A stretch of 8,085 bases of DNA. Origin: DUZB01 sp964407525. GTDB lineage: Bacteria > Desulfobacterota > DSM-4660 > Desulfatiglandales > Desulfatiglandaceae. Shown one piece after another: positions 1 through 5,217 of this stretch (the first letter of the stretch is position 1; every line of letters begins with the position of its first letter). Both the position numbers and the translations under genes were made by a program. Location: contig CAYOWC010000230.1 of the NCBI GenBank assembly GCA_964407525.1, forward strand, positions 1-8,085, given 5' to 3'. A model generated the notes under the pieces. It saw only the letters and a list, made by a program, of their open reading frames with translations. It had not been told where the DNA came from and made no database searches.

Positions 1-2
1 GG

Positions 3-20
3 GGATACCGGGACGCTCTT
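3..20 (+). repeat. Left copy of 18-bp terminal inverted repeat of the transposase element
   Basis: GGATACCGGGACGCTCTT at 3-20 is the exact reverse complement of 1087-1104. The match does not extend inward (C at 21 against A at 1086) or outward (G at 2 against A at 1105). The pair brackets the transposase gene and nothing else, so it probably marks the ends of the mobile unit. Confidence 0.8.
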
Positions 21-31
21 CATTAATAGAG

Positions 32-60
32 TTGACATTGTTACTATTTGGGGGCAAAAT
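32..60 (+). promoter_or_regulatory. Candidate promoter of the transposase gene
   Basis: A perfect -35 hexamer TTGACA (32-37) is followed after 17 bases by CAAAAT (55-60), which matches four of six -10 positions. The -10 ends only 6 bases before the ATG at 67, so a transcript from it would be nearly leaderless. This fits the absence of a clear ribosome binding site. It is a prediction from spacing and hexamers only. Confidence 0.35.
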
Positions 61-66
61 CAGGTC

Positions 67-1086
67 ATGCCAAGAACAGCAAGACTAGATGCTCCCGGCG
101 TTGTGCATCACGTAATGATTCGTGGGATAGAACGTAGAAAAATATTTCGTAACAATAAAGACCGAGAGGACTTTATCGAACGACTCGAAATTCTCTGCCC
201 CGAGACAGAGATAAACTGTTATGCGTGGGCCTTCTTATCGAATCATGCCCACTTTCTTTTCCGTACTGGCACAGTCCCCTTGTCCGGACTCATGAGACGG
301 CTCCTTACCGGTTATGTTATTGGATTTAACCGGCGGCATGCCCGGAGTGGTCAGTTATTTCAGAATCGCTACAAATCCATTGTTTGCCAGGAGGAGACCT
401 ATTTGCGGGAATTGGTCCGGTATATTCACCTGAACCCTGTTCGCGCAGGAATGATTCAAAGTATTGATGAATTAAATCGATATAAATTCTGCGGTCATAG
501 TGCTTTGATGGGGAAAGTGAAACGGGAATGGCAGGACACGGATTATGTCCTCACATATTTTGGAAAAGGTAAGGTTGAAGGGAGGAGGGCATACGAATCG
601 TTTGTTGAAGAGGGGATAGGACAAGGTCGACGGGAAGAATTGACCGGTGGAGGATTGATCCGAAGTCTTGGGGGGTGGACTCAAGCCCGAGATGCTCTGA
701 AGGGCGGTGTGCATATTATGAGCGATGAACGTATTCTGGGTGATTCTGGATTTGTCGATTCAGTTATTTCACAATCCGATGAGCACTATGAGCGAAGGCA
801 TAGGCTGAAAAGGCAGGGATATGATCTTGATCGCATCGCTAAGAGGGTTTCAGAAGTCTTGGGGCTAAAACCGGAAAATTTTTTTTCAAAAGGGCGGCAG
901 GAGAGGAAAGTCAAGGCAAGAAGTCTGTTTTGTTTTTGGGCTGCAAGGGAATTGGGTATCTCTCATACAGTGCTCGCTAAAAAGCTGGAGATGAGTGTAT
1001 CCGGCATCGGGCTTTCAGTGGAGCGAGGAGAGGCCATTGCAAAAGAGGGCCATTATTCGCTCGAAAAGCAGGTTTCTGAATTTTAA
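67..1086 (+). CDS. REP-associated tyrosine transposase (IS200-like Y1/HUH) with DnaA-like C-terminal domain
   Basis: This 339-aa protein is a single-strand DNA nuclease/transposase of the Y1_Tnp (RAYT) family, which cuts and joins DNA ends through a covalent phosphotyrosine. The start MPRTARLDAPGVVHHVMIRG is typical of the family. The HUH metal-binding pair is H60 and H62 in SNHAHFLF. The catalytic tyrosine is probably Y119 in LVRYIHLNPVRAG, by alignment with the VDYIYINP segment of E. coli RAYT. Residues about 240-325 form a helical domain resembling the DnaA C-terminal DNA-binding domain (DLDRIAKRVSEVLGL, then WAARELGISHTVLAKKLE), as in longer RAYTs. There is no strong Shine-Dalgarno sequence; ATG 67 is chosen because the family starts there. 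The gene is intact, and an 18-bp inverted repeat flanks it, so it is probably a mobile unit. The mobility inference is less certain than the family call. Confidence 0.9.
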   Translation: MPRTARLDAPGVVHHVMIRGIERRKIFRNNKDREDFIERLEILCPETEINCYAWAFLSNHAHFLFRTGTVPLSGLMRRLLTGYVIGFNRRHARSGQLFQNRYKSIVCQEETYLRELVRYIHLNPVRAGMIQSIDELNRYKFCGHSALMGKVKREWQDTDYVLTYFGKGKVEGRRAYESFVEEGIGQGRREELTGGGLIRSLGGWTQARDALKGGVHIMSDERILGDSGFVDSVISQSDEHYERRHRLKRQGYDLDRIAKRVSEVLGLKPENFFSKGRQERKVKARSLFCFWAARELGISHTVLAKKLEMSVSGIGLSVERGEAIAKEGHYSLEKQVSEF

Positions 1087-1104
1087 AAGAGCGTCCCGGT
1101 ATCC
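1087..1104 (-). repeat. Right copy of 18-bp terminal inverted repeat of the transposase element
   Basis: AAGAGCGTCCCGGTATCC begins on the base directly after the transposase stop codon and is a perfect inverted copy of 3-20. Its last 8 bases plus ACT (CGGTATCCACT, 1097-1107) recur on the far side of the N-run at 1208-1218. Confidence 0.8.
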
Positions 1105-1107
1105 ACT

Positions 1108-1207
1108 NNNNNNNNNNNNNNNNNNNNNNNNNNNNNNNNNNNNNNNNNNNNNNNNNNNNNNNNNNNNNNNNNNNNNNNNNNNNNNNNNNNNNNNNNNNNN
1201 NNNNNNN
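1108..1207. other. Assembly gap (100 N)
   Basis: Exactly 100 N characters, the usual placeholder for a gap of unknown size. The 11 bases before the gap (1097-1107) and after it (1208-1218) are identical, so the flanking contigs may overlap. Any reading frame through the N-run is meaningless. Confidence 0.97.
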
Positions 1208-2008
1208 CGGTATCCACTGGCCGATTTTGCCGACAACCGACAGTATTGGGGTCACACCTTCGCGCTTCTGCACCGGGCTGAGACCTTCCTGATGGATCAT
1301 GTACCCATTGCCGGTCGGGTCATCCCGGGAAAGATGGTTCGTGAAGACCAGCCCTGGTATCCGCCGCGCGCCACCCGCGAAGCGCTGGCTAACGCCCTGT
1401 GCCACCGCGACTACATTATTCCGGGCGGCGCAGTGGCTCTCGCCATGTACGATGATCACCTGGAAGTCACGAATCCCGGCGCCCTGCAATTCGGCATCAC
1501 ACCGGAGAAACTGGCCAAACCCCATGAATCCAAGCCATGGAATCCCATCATTGCCAATGTGTTTTATCGGGCGGGAATTATCGAGCGCTGGGGCGCGGGC
1601 ACGCTGAACATCATTGACTGGTGCGCGGAAAACGGCAATCCTGCTCCTGTCTGGCAGGAGCAGGCCGGTTCGGTCTATGTAAATTTTCTACCCGCCGTTT
1701 TGCCTGATATTCCTGAAATGATCGGGGAAGCCGGGGTCCATGCCGGGGTCCATGACGGGGTCCATGTTCAGCTTTCTGACATGTCCATTAAGCTCTTGGA
1801 TTGCTGTCAGACGCCATCATCAACCCCCGACATTCTGAAAGTGATCGGGTACAAGACCCGGACGCGAAATTTCAGAAAAGCTTTAGATGGCTTGATTGAA
1901 AATCGGCTCATCGAAATGACCATCCCGAACAAGCCAAGAAGTAAAAATCAGAGATACCGGCTGACCGGAAAAGGACGAGCGGTGCTGAAGGAAAAAAGTG
2001 GAAGATGA
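1208..2008 (+). pseudogene. COG2865-type ATP-binding protein (RecG-related family), 3' part only
   Basis: The 266 codons after the gap match the second half of the AlbA_2/HATPase_c_4 ATP-binding proteins, putative DNA-binding regulators often annotated as RecG-like. The family signature FADNRQYWG opens the visible part. The GHKL-type ATP site follows as REALANALCHRDY (residues 57-69), YDDHLEVTNPG (81-91) and IIERWGAGTLNII (124-136). Residues 175-186 are three tetrapeptide repeats (AGVH, AGVH, DGVH), and the end is a probable winged helix (about 190-262). The N-terminal AlbA_2 (Schlafen-like) domain of roughly 200-240 aa is absent. Either it lies in the gap, or the gene was cut by the transposase element, whose end sequence recurs at 1208. 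The gene is broken only if the contigs truly join; otherwise it is just partial. Family assignment is firm, cellular role is not. Confidence 0.8.
1730..1765 (+). repeat. Three 12-bp in-frame tandem repeats coding for (A/D)GVH
   Basis: Units at 1730-1741 and 1742-1753 are identical (GCCGGGGTCCAT). The third, 1754-1765, differs by one base (GAC for GCC). Each encodes one tetrapeptide in the linker between the ATPase domain and the C-terminal winged helix. Similar GV-rich linker repeats of variable number are common in this family, so copy number may vary between strains. Confidence 0.85.
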
Positions 2009-2026
2009 AAGGATGACGTGCATGGG

Positions 2027-2055
2027 GGGACGTCCCTAAATAGTTAAATAACTTG
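2027..2055 (+). repeat. GGGACGTCC palindrome plus AT-rich tail, copy 1
   Basis: GGGACGTCCC (2027-2036) is a perfect 10-bp palindrome. It is followed by an AT-rich stretch containing TAGTTAAATAACTT, itself nearly palindromic. A related arrangement (GGGACGTCC, then TAATTAAACAACCTT) lies at 4033-4062. The copies look like degenerate ends of one dispersed element. Confidence 0.5.
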
Positions 2056-2064
2056 GCATTGTAG

Positions 2065-2095
2065 TGGGGGGCCATCAAGCCTGCCGTTGACTCTT
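2065..2095 (+). repeat. Dispersed GTTGACTCTT element, copy A
   Basis: A G-run (2066-2071), then TCAAG (2075-2079), then GTTGACTCTT (2086-2095). The same layout occurs at 3869-3896. Shorter or diverged versions lie at 4574-4594 and, inverted, at 4617-4639. Copy A lies between the ATP-binding gene and the NERD gene and is 3 bases longer than copy B before TCAAG. Confidence 0.6.
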
Positions 2096-2194
2096 GCTGC
2101 CTTGGTCTTCGGGACATCCATAACATTATGAACTTATCTTGAGCAGATAGGGATCGCCGAACGTTCTCAACCTGTTTACCCGCCGGTGATATGA

Positions 2195-3001
2195 ATGACT
2201 AACCTATGGCCAAGGCAAGAATGTCGGCATACGGATTCCGAAGCTGAAAAAATGGTTTTCGAGGCCTTAAAAACCGGACTGCCAAAAGGGTGGCAGGCGT
2301 GGCATTCCCTTAGACTTCGAAGCCGCCAGACCGGGCAATTTGATGAGACGGACTTCGTTATTGCGGATCCTGGAAAACCCGCTCTCCTGCTTCTTGAAGT
2401 AAAAGGCGGCCGGATCGAAGTTTCTGACGGCCGGTGGTACCAGAATGGACATCCCATGAGTTCTCCTCCTCTGAATCAGGCACTGGCGTTCAACCTGAAT
2501 AAACCATACCGGTGTCACCCGGCGATTCAGCATTTAGATGAATGCTATTCGGGAAACTGCGAACCGGACCGGCAAATTCTTCGGAAAGGTCTTAAAGAAG
2601 ATGTGATTCGAATCGTAACCAGTTCAGAAGGAAGACTTCTCAAACAGATTGGAAAAGAAATCAATCGCTTGCTGAGTGGGGGCCTTAAGCCCGCCGATAT
2701 TGCTGTATTGTCATTGAGAGGAAGAGGTTCGAAGGAAGGTATTACTTACCAAAAAGAGATTGGAGGCCGCTCCGTTGTCCTCGCCACAGATCCCAAAGCC
2801 GATGAAAATATCATCTGTGACACCTTCCTGCGATTCAAAGGTTTGGAGCGACCCGCCGTGATTGTCACAGATCTACGCCTGGTATCGGATCTATACGAAA
2901 AGCGGATGCATATCGCCATTTCGAGAGCACTGAGTCTTCTTCGGATTGTTGGTGTGGAAGGGGAGATCAGGAAGGATCGAATACTTGCAGGGCTTATTTG
3001 A
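2195..3001 (+). pseudogene. NERD nuclease-helicase relative with the ATPase motor domain deleted
   Basis: Residues 1-95 match the N-terminal NERD domain, a PD-(D/E)XK-type nuclease fold. E18, D53 and the E68-V-K70 motif in LLLLEVKGG are in place. Residues about 100-268 match the end of a UvrD-type helicase: LNKPYRCHPAIQHL resembles the segment after motif IV, CDTFLRFKGLERPAVIVTDL (209-228) is motif V, and KRMHIAISRALSLLRIVG (236-253) is motif VI. The Walker A, Walker B and motif III region normally between them is missing; the join is near residues 95-102. Usual family members are about 500-600 aa, against 268 here. The frame stays open, so the product could be made, but ATP-driven unwinding is not expected. 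The start is ATG 2195, since the overlapping ATG at 2191 stops after three codons. It could instead be a real short family; I favour an in-frame deletion. Confidence 0.7.
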
Positions 3002-3097
3002 GTTAACCAGTGCATGAAATCAAATAATTGGATCTTTTCAAAAATCTCCTTCGACTTTGACCGGCAGCATTTTTTTGGTACAGTATCGTCGGCAATG

Positions 3098-3126
3098 TTG
3101 ACATTTTGCCTGCACTTTTGTACCAT
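3098..3126 (+). promoter_or_regulatory. Promoter of the abiE operon with candidate operator
   Basis: TTGACA (3098-3103), a 17-base spacer, then TACCAT (3121-3126, four of six -10 positions). The start codon at 3135 lies 8 bases beyond the -10, so the transcript would be leaderless or nearly so. No Shine-Dalgarno sequence is visible. TGGTACA (3076-3082) and its inverse TGTACCA (3119-3125) flank the -35, the second overlapping the -10. AbiEi proteins are known to repress their own promoters by binding inverted repeats, so this pair is a plausible operator. Confidence 0.5.
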
Positions 3127-3134
3127 CTGTTGCC

Positions 3135-3740
3135 ATGACATCTGCCAGAGAAAAAACCATAGCGCTTTTTAGGAACAAAGGCGGTCTGATGCGGACGACT
3201 GAAGCCCTGGATCTCGGCATTCATCGAAGAACGCTTTATGGTCTTCGGGATGAAGGGATTCTTGTGGCCGTGTCCCGAGGCGTGTATCAACTCGCTGAGA
3301 TGGAAGTACCTCCCGAAATCAACCTTGCTGAGGTGGCCACGCGGGTTCCGAACGGCGTCATATGCCTTGTTTCAGCCCTAGCCTTCCATGAACTCACAAC
3401 TCAAATTCCCCACTATGTATGGGTTGCCGTAGATCGAAAGGCCCGCAAACCCACGGTCAAATTTCCTGCGGTGCGGGTTTTCCACTTCAGCGGCAAAGCA
3501 TTCACCATTGGGATTGAAAGCCATCGCATCGTGCATCAGACTGTTCGGATATATAATGCCCCCAAAACCATCATTGACTGCTTTCGGTGGCGGAAGGCTG
3601 TGGGGCTGGACGTGGCAATTGAAGCCACGAGGGAATACCTGAAGCGTTCCGATTCAAGCCCGGCAAAACTCATGGAGTATGCGAAAGTCTGCGGCATGGA
3701 AAAGCGAGTCATCCCCTACCTGGAGGCCATGACTGCATGA
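3135..3740 (+). CDS. abiEi: Type IV toxin-antitoxin antitoxin, AbiEi family
   Basis: This 201-aa protein matches the AbiEi antitoxin family, whose members repress the abiE operon and counter the AbiEii nucleotidyltransferase toxin. Residues about 5-53 form the N-terminal winged helix (GLMRTTEALDLGIHRRTLYGLRDEGIL in outline, then SRGVYQL). The C-terminal antitoxin domain follows, with the family features VSALAFHELTTQIP (79-92), IYNAPKTIIDCF (139-150) and a helical end PAKLMEYAKVCGMEKRVIPYL (176-196). The length is normal for the family and there is no sign of damage. It overlaps the next gene by ATGA (3737-3740), the standard coupling of an abiE operon. The toxin gene is truncated, so this is an orphan antitoxin. 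It may persist as a repressor or may neutralise a related toxin elsewhere; both ideas are inference. Confidence 0.9.
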   Translation: MTSAREKTIALFRNKGGLMRTTEALDLGIHRRTLYGLRDEGILVAVSRGVYQLAEMEVPPEINLAEVATRVPNGVICLVSALAFHELTTQIPHYVWVAVDRKARKPTVKFPAVRVFHFSGKAFTIGIESHRIVHQTVRIYNAPKTIIDCFRWRKAVGLDVAIEATREYLKRSDSSPAKLMEYAKVCGMEKRVIPYLEAMTA

Positions 3741-3988
3741 CTGGGAAAGCCATAAAGGACATGGCCGCATCGGTCAGAGCCCGGCTTTTGAATCTGGCCC
3801 GCAGGACAGGGAAACCCTATAATGAAATTCTCATTCAATATGCCCTTGAACGATTTCTTTTCCGGAAGTGGGGGGTCAAGTCTCCCGTTGACTCTTGGGC
3901 GGTTATCTTTTACTTTTTACATAAAAGAAGAGTGGTCGTGTCTACATCGGAGGCATCCCGCAGGCGGTCTGGTAATGTGTTTGAGTAA
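3737..3988 (+). pseudogene. abiEii: AbiEii toxin gene, truncated after about 43 codons
   Basis: The first 43 residues, MTGKAIKDMAAS to YALERFLFR, match the N-terminus of AbiEii/AbiGii nucleotidyltransferase toxins, which are usually near 300 aa. Homology stops at the CGG codon 3863-3865. The dispersed element starting at 3869 then supplies a foreign reading frame up to a stop at 3986-3988, giving an 83-codon hybrid ORF. The nucleotidyltransferase core that carries the metal-binding acidic residues is wholly absent, so the toxin must be inactive. I found no remainder of the gene further downstream, so this is a replacement or deletion rather than a simple insertion. Confidence 0.8.
3869..3896 (+). 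repeat. Dispersed GTTGACTCTT element, copy B, at the toxin break
   Basis: T plus a G-run (3869-3875), TCAAG (3876-3880), six bases TCTCCC, then GTTGACTCTT (3887-3896). Nearly the same layout as copy A at 2065. It starts within one codon of the point where AbiEii homology ends, which makes it the likely breakpoint marker. Confidence 0.65.
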
Positions 3989-4032
3989 TGCAGGGGGTTC
4001 ATGACAGACAAAATCGGCAGTGAGCGGGCTGC

Positions 4033-4062
4033 GGGACGTCCATTTGTAATTAAACAACCTTA
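4033..4062 (+). repeat. GGGACGTCC palindrome plus AT-rich tail, copy 2
   Basis: GGGACGTCC (4033-4041) is followed by TAATTAAACAACCTT, which aligns with TAGTTAAATAACTT of the copy at 2027-2055 with one extra base. The conserved palindrome and diverged tail suggest an old dispersed element. Confidence 0.45.
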
Positions 4063-4077
4063 CCAGTACGGAATATG

Positions 4078-4112
4078 GACGTAGTTACTTTGTGACCTTT
4101 TGAATCATCAAA
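4078..4112 (+). repeat. Direct repeat, upstream copy: decayed 3' end of the following gene
   Basis: It matches 4535-4569 at 31 of 35 bases. In the coding frame of the downstream copy it reads D V V T L stop P F E, against D V V T L L P C E stop in the intact gene. So it carries an internal stop and has lost the normal stop. It looks like the leftover tail of a second copy of the 4187-4564 gene. Confidence 0.55.
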
Positions 4113-4186
4113 TATTGCAGTAATCGGGGAGACGGGATACCCCCCAAGCGGATTATTATCCGAGAACAAGTGCAGGAAGGTTGCTT

Positions 4187-4564
4187 ATGGCTCAAGATAT
4201 CTTTTATGACACAGCCAAGTTGTCGCGTTCTGAGCAGGAGGCCATGCTGCGGAAAGCGCATTCCATCTGCGAGAGATGGTGGTTTGATAAGCTGGATTGT
4301 TCGGAAAGTTTTTCAAGGCAGCGGGTGAAAGACATCTCATTCGAGGATGCCATGGACCACTTTGTCGAAGGTGCATTAATGAAGGTCATCCACCGGCGAC
4401 AAATACTCCCGGTGGATAAACCTCATTTGGAAGTTGGTTTTCGTTCAATGGAAATACCTGTAGACTTCTTCCTCTGGATCATCGTTCCGTTAAAGCATGC
4501 AGCCGATATCGTCAACGGAACGAGCGAAATAGGCGACGTAGTTACCTTGTTACCTTGTGAATGA
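4187..4564 (+). CDS. Hypothetical protein, 125 aa, unrecognised
   Basis: I do not recognise this protein. The start ATG 4187 is chosen over an in-frame TTG at 4181 because AGGAAGG (4174-4180) sits 6 bases upstream of the ATG, a strong Shine-Dalgarno site. The N-terminal half is charged and probably helical (MAQDIFYDTAKLSRSEQEAM, then HSICERWWFDKL). The C-terminal third contains a hydrophobic stretch (IPVDFFLWIIVPL) too short and too mixed to call a membrane segment with confidence. The gene ends with DVVTLLPCE. That end is duplicated in decayed form about 460 bases upstream, and a GTTGACTCTT-type element begins 10 bases after the stop. The strong ribosome site and clean frame support a real gene. 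It could be cargo of, or associated with, the surrounding repeats. Confidence 0.6.
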   Translation: MAQDIFYDTAKLSRSEQEAMLRKAHSICERWWFDKLDCSESFSRQRVKDISFEDAMDHFVEGALMKVIHRRQILPVDKPHLEVGFRSMEIPVDFFLWIIVPLKHAADIVNGTSEIGDVVTLLPCE

Positions 4565-4569
4565 TCAAA
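4535..4569 (+). repeat. Direct repeat, downstream copy (end of the 125-aa gene)
   Basis: This covers the last ten codons and stop of the 125-aa gene plus 5 bases, and matches 4078-4112 at 31 of 35 positions. One difference is synonymous (ACC/ACT); the others change Leu to stop, Cys to Phe, and stop to Ser. Confidence 0.55.
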
Positions 4570-4573
4570 AAAA

Positions 4574-4639
4574 TGGGGTCTGCCTTTGACTCTTAATCCT
4601 AATTTTGAGAAACCATAAGAGTCAACAGAAAACTTGACC
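4574..4639. repeat. Inverted pair of GTTGACTCTT elements (copies C and D), MITE-like
   Basis: Copy C (4574-4594) reads TGGGGTC, then TTTGACTCTT. Copy D (4617-4639) is inverted, starting AAGAGTCAAC and ending CTTGACC. TTGACTCTTA and its exact reverse complement TAAGAGTCAA form a 10-bp stem around about 20 bases. Two element ends facing each other with nothing coding between them resemble a non-autonomous REPIN or MITE. Right after it begins an orphan gene tail. Confidence 0.6.
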
Positions 4640-4784
4640 GCGACATTTCGCTGAGTTTACTGAGGTTTACCAGATTGAGGCCGATTTTGATAAAAAGGTT
4701 GAAACGGAATTTATTAAGATGATCGAGCAGCACCACGATGAAAAAACAAAAAAGGCGGATGCCAATGCCAGCAACACCATATAA
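4638..4784 (+). pseudogene. Orphan 3' end of an unidentified gene
   Basis: An open frame of 48 codons runs from the edge of the inverted element to TAA at 4782-4784. Its tail is protein-like and highly charged (EADFDKKVETEFIKMIEQHH, then DEKTKKADANASN), as in the end of a soluble protein. An in-frame TGA at 4635-4637, inside the repeat, shuts off any further extension, and there is no good start. It overlaps the first codons of the DUF4062 gene in another frame, as in a compact operon. The family is not recognised; this is probably a truncated upstream partner of the DUF4062 gene. Confidence 0.4.
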
Positions 4785-5217
4785 AATTTTCATCAGCAGC
4801 GTTCAAAAGGAACTTGCCGAAGAACGGCGTGCGGTGAAAGATTTCATCATCCATGATCCTCTGTTGAGCCGGTTTGTTTCCAACGTGTTTTTGTTTGAAG
4901 ATATCCCTGCGGCAGATCGGAAGCCGGATGATGTTTACCTGGGCGAAGTAGAACAGTGCGATATCTATCTGGGCATTTTCGGCAATATCTATGGATGGAA
5001 AAATACGGATGGAAAATCGCCGACCGAGCTGGAATTTGAACACGCCACCAAGACCCGTCGCGAACGGTTGATCTTTTTAAAGGGCAATGATGACAAGGCC
5101 CGTGAACCGGAGATGGCCAAACTGGTAAACAAAGCAAGCCCCTGTCACATTCGAGATTCCCCGTCCAGTCATCCTGGAGGCCATCGTCAATGCGGTTGCA
5201 CACCGGGATTACAGTAG
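4738..5217 (+). pseudogene. DUF4062 protein, N-terminal part, frameshifted after the domain
   Basis: The segment ATPYKIFISSVQKELAEERR to EMAKLVNKA is a DUF4062 domain. This TIR/NTPase-flavoured N-terminal module is often fused to an ATP-binding C-terminal half. Recognisable features are YKIFISSVQKEL, VFLFEDIPA, YLGEVEQCDIYLGIFGNIYG and SPTELEFEHA. True homology ends near 5137; after that the frame gives an unrelated tail (SPCHIRDSPSS) up to TAG at 5215-5217. The matching ATPase half continues in another frame from 5144. So a deletion whose length is not a multiple of three has joined two distant parts of one gene. The start is either ATG 4738 or ATG 4765; the latter has AGGCGG (4753-4758) at better spacing and gives the usual family start. 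Confidence 0.75.

Larger units (their letters stand above)
1..1107 (+). mobile_element. RAYT-type transposable unit, whole element on a short contig
   Basis: The unit consists of an 18-bp inverted repeat at each end (3-20 and 1087-1104) around one transposase gene, with only about 46 bases of 5' leader. It fills the sequence from the window start to the N-run. This is what a repeat collapsed into its own contig would look like. Target-site features cannot be judged because neither flank is known with certainty. Confidence 0.6.
3866..4186. other. Gene-poor debris between the truncated toxin and the 125-aa gene
   Basis: About 320 bases hold copy B of the GTTGACTCTT element, copy 2 of the GGGACGTCC element, and a decayed copy of the 3' end of the following gene (4078-4112). 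A 27-codon ORF at 4001-4084 has AGGGGG just upstream, but it runs through the GGGACGTCC repeat and resembles nothing I know, so I do not call it a gene. No RNA gene was recognised. Confidence 0.6.

Noticed and set aside
995..1207. An open frame running from inside the transposase through the N-run into the ATP-binding gene
   Set aside because: The part before the gap is an out-of-frame reading of the transposase and the N-run has no sequence, so continuity is an artefact.
4001..4084. A 27-codon ORF with AGGGGG just upstream
   Set aside because: It runs through the GGGACGTCC repeat, has no recognisable similarity and ends within the decayed 35-nt repeat, so it is more likely chance.
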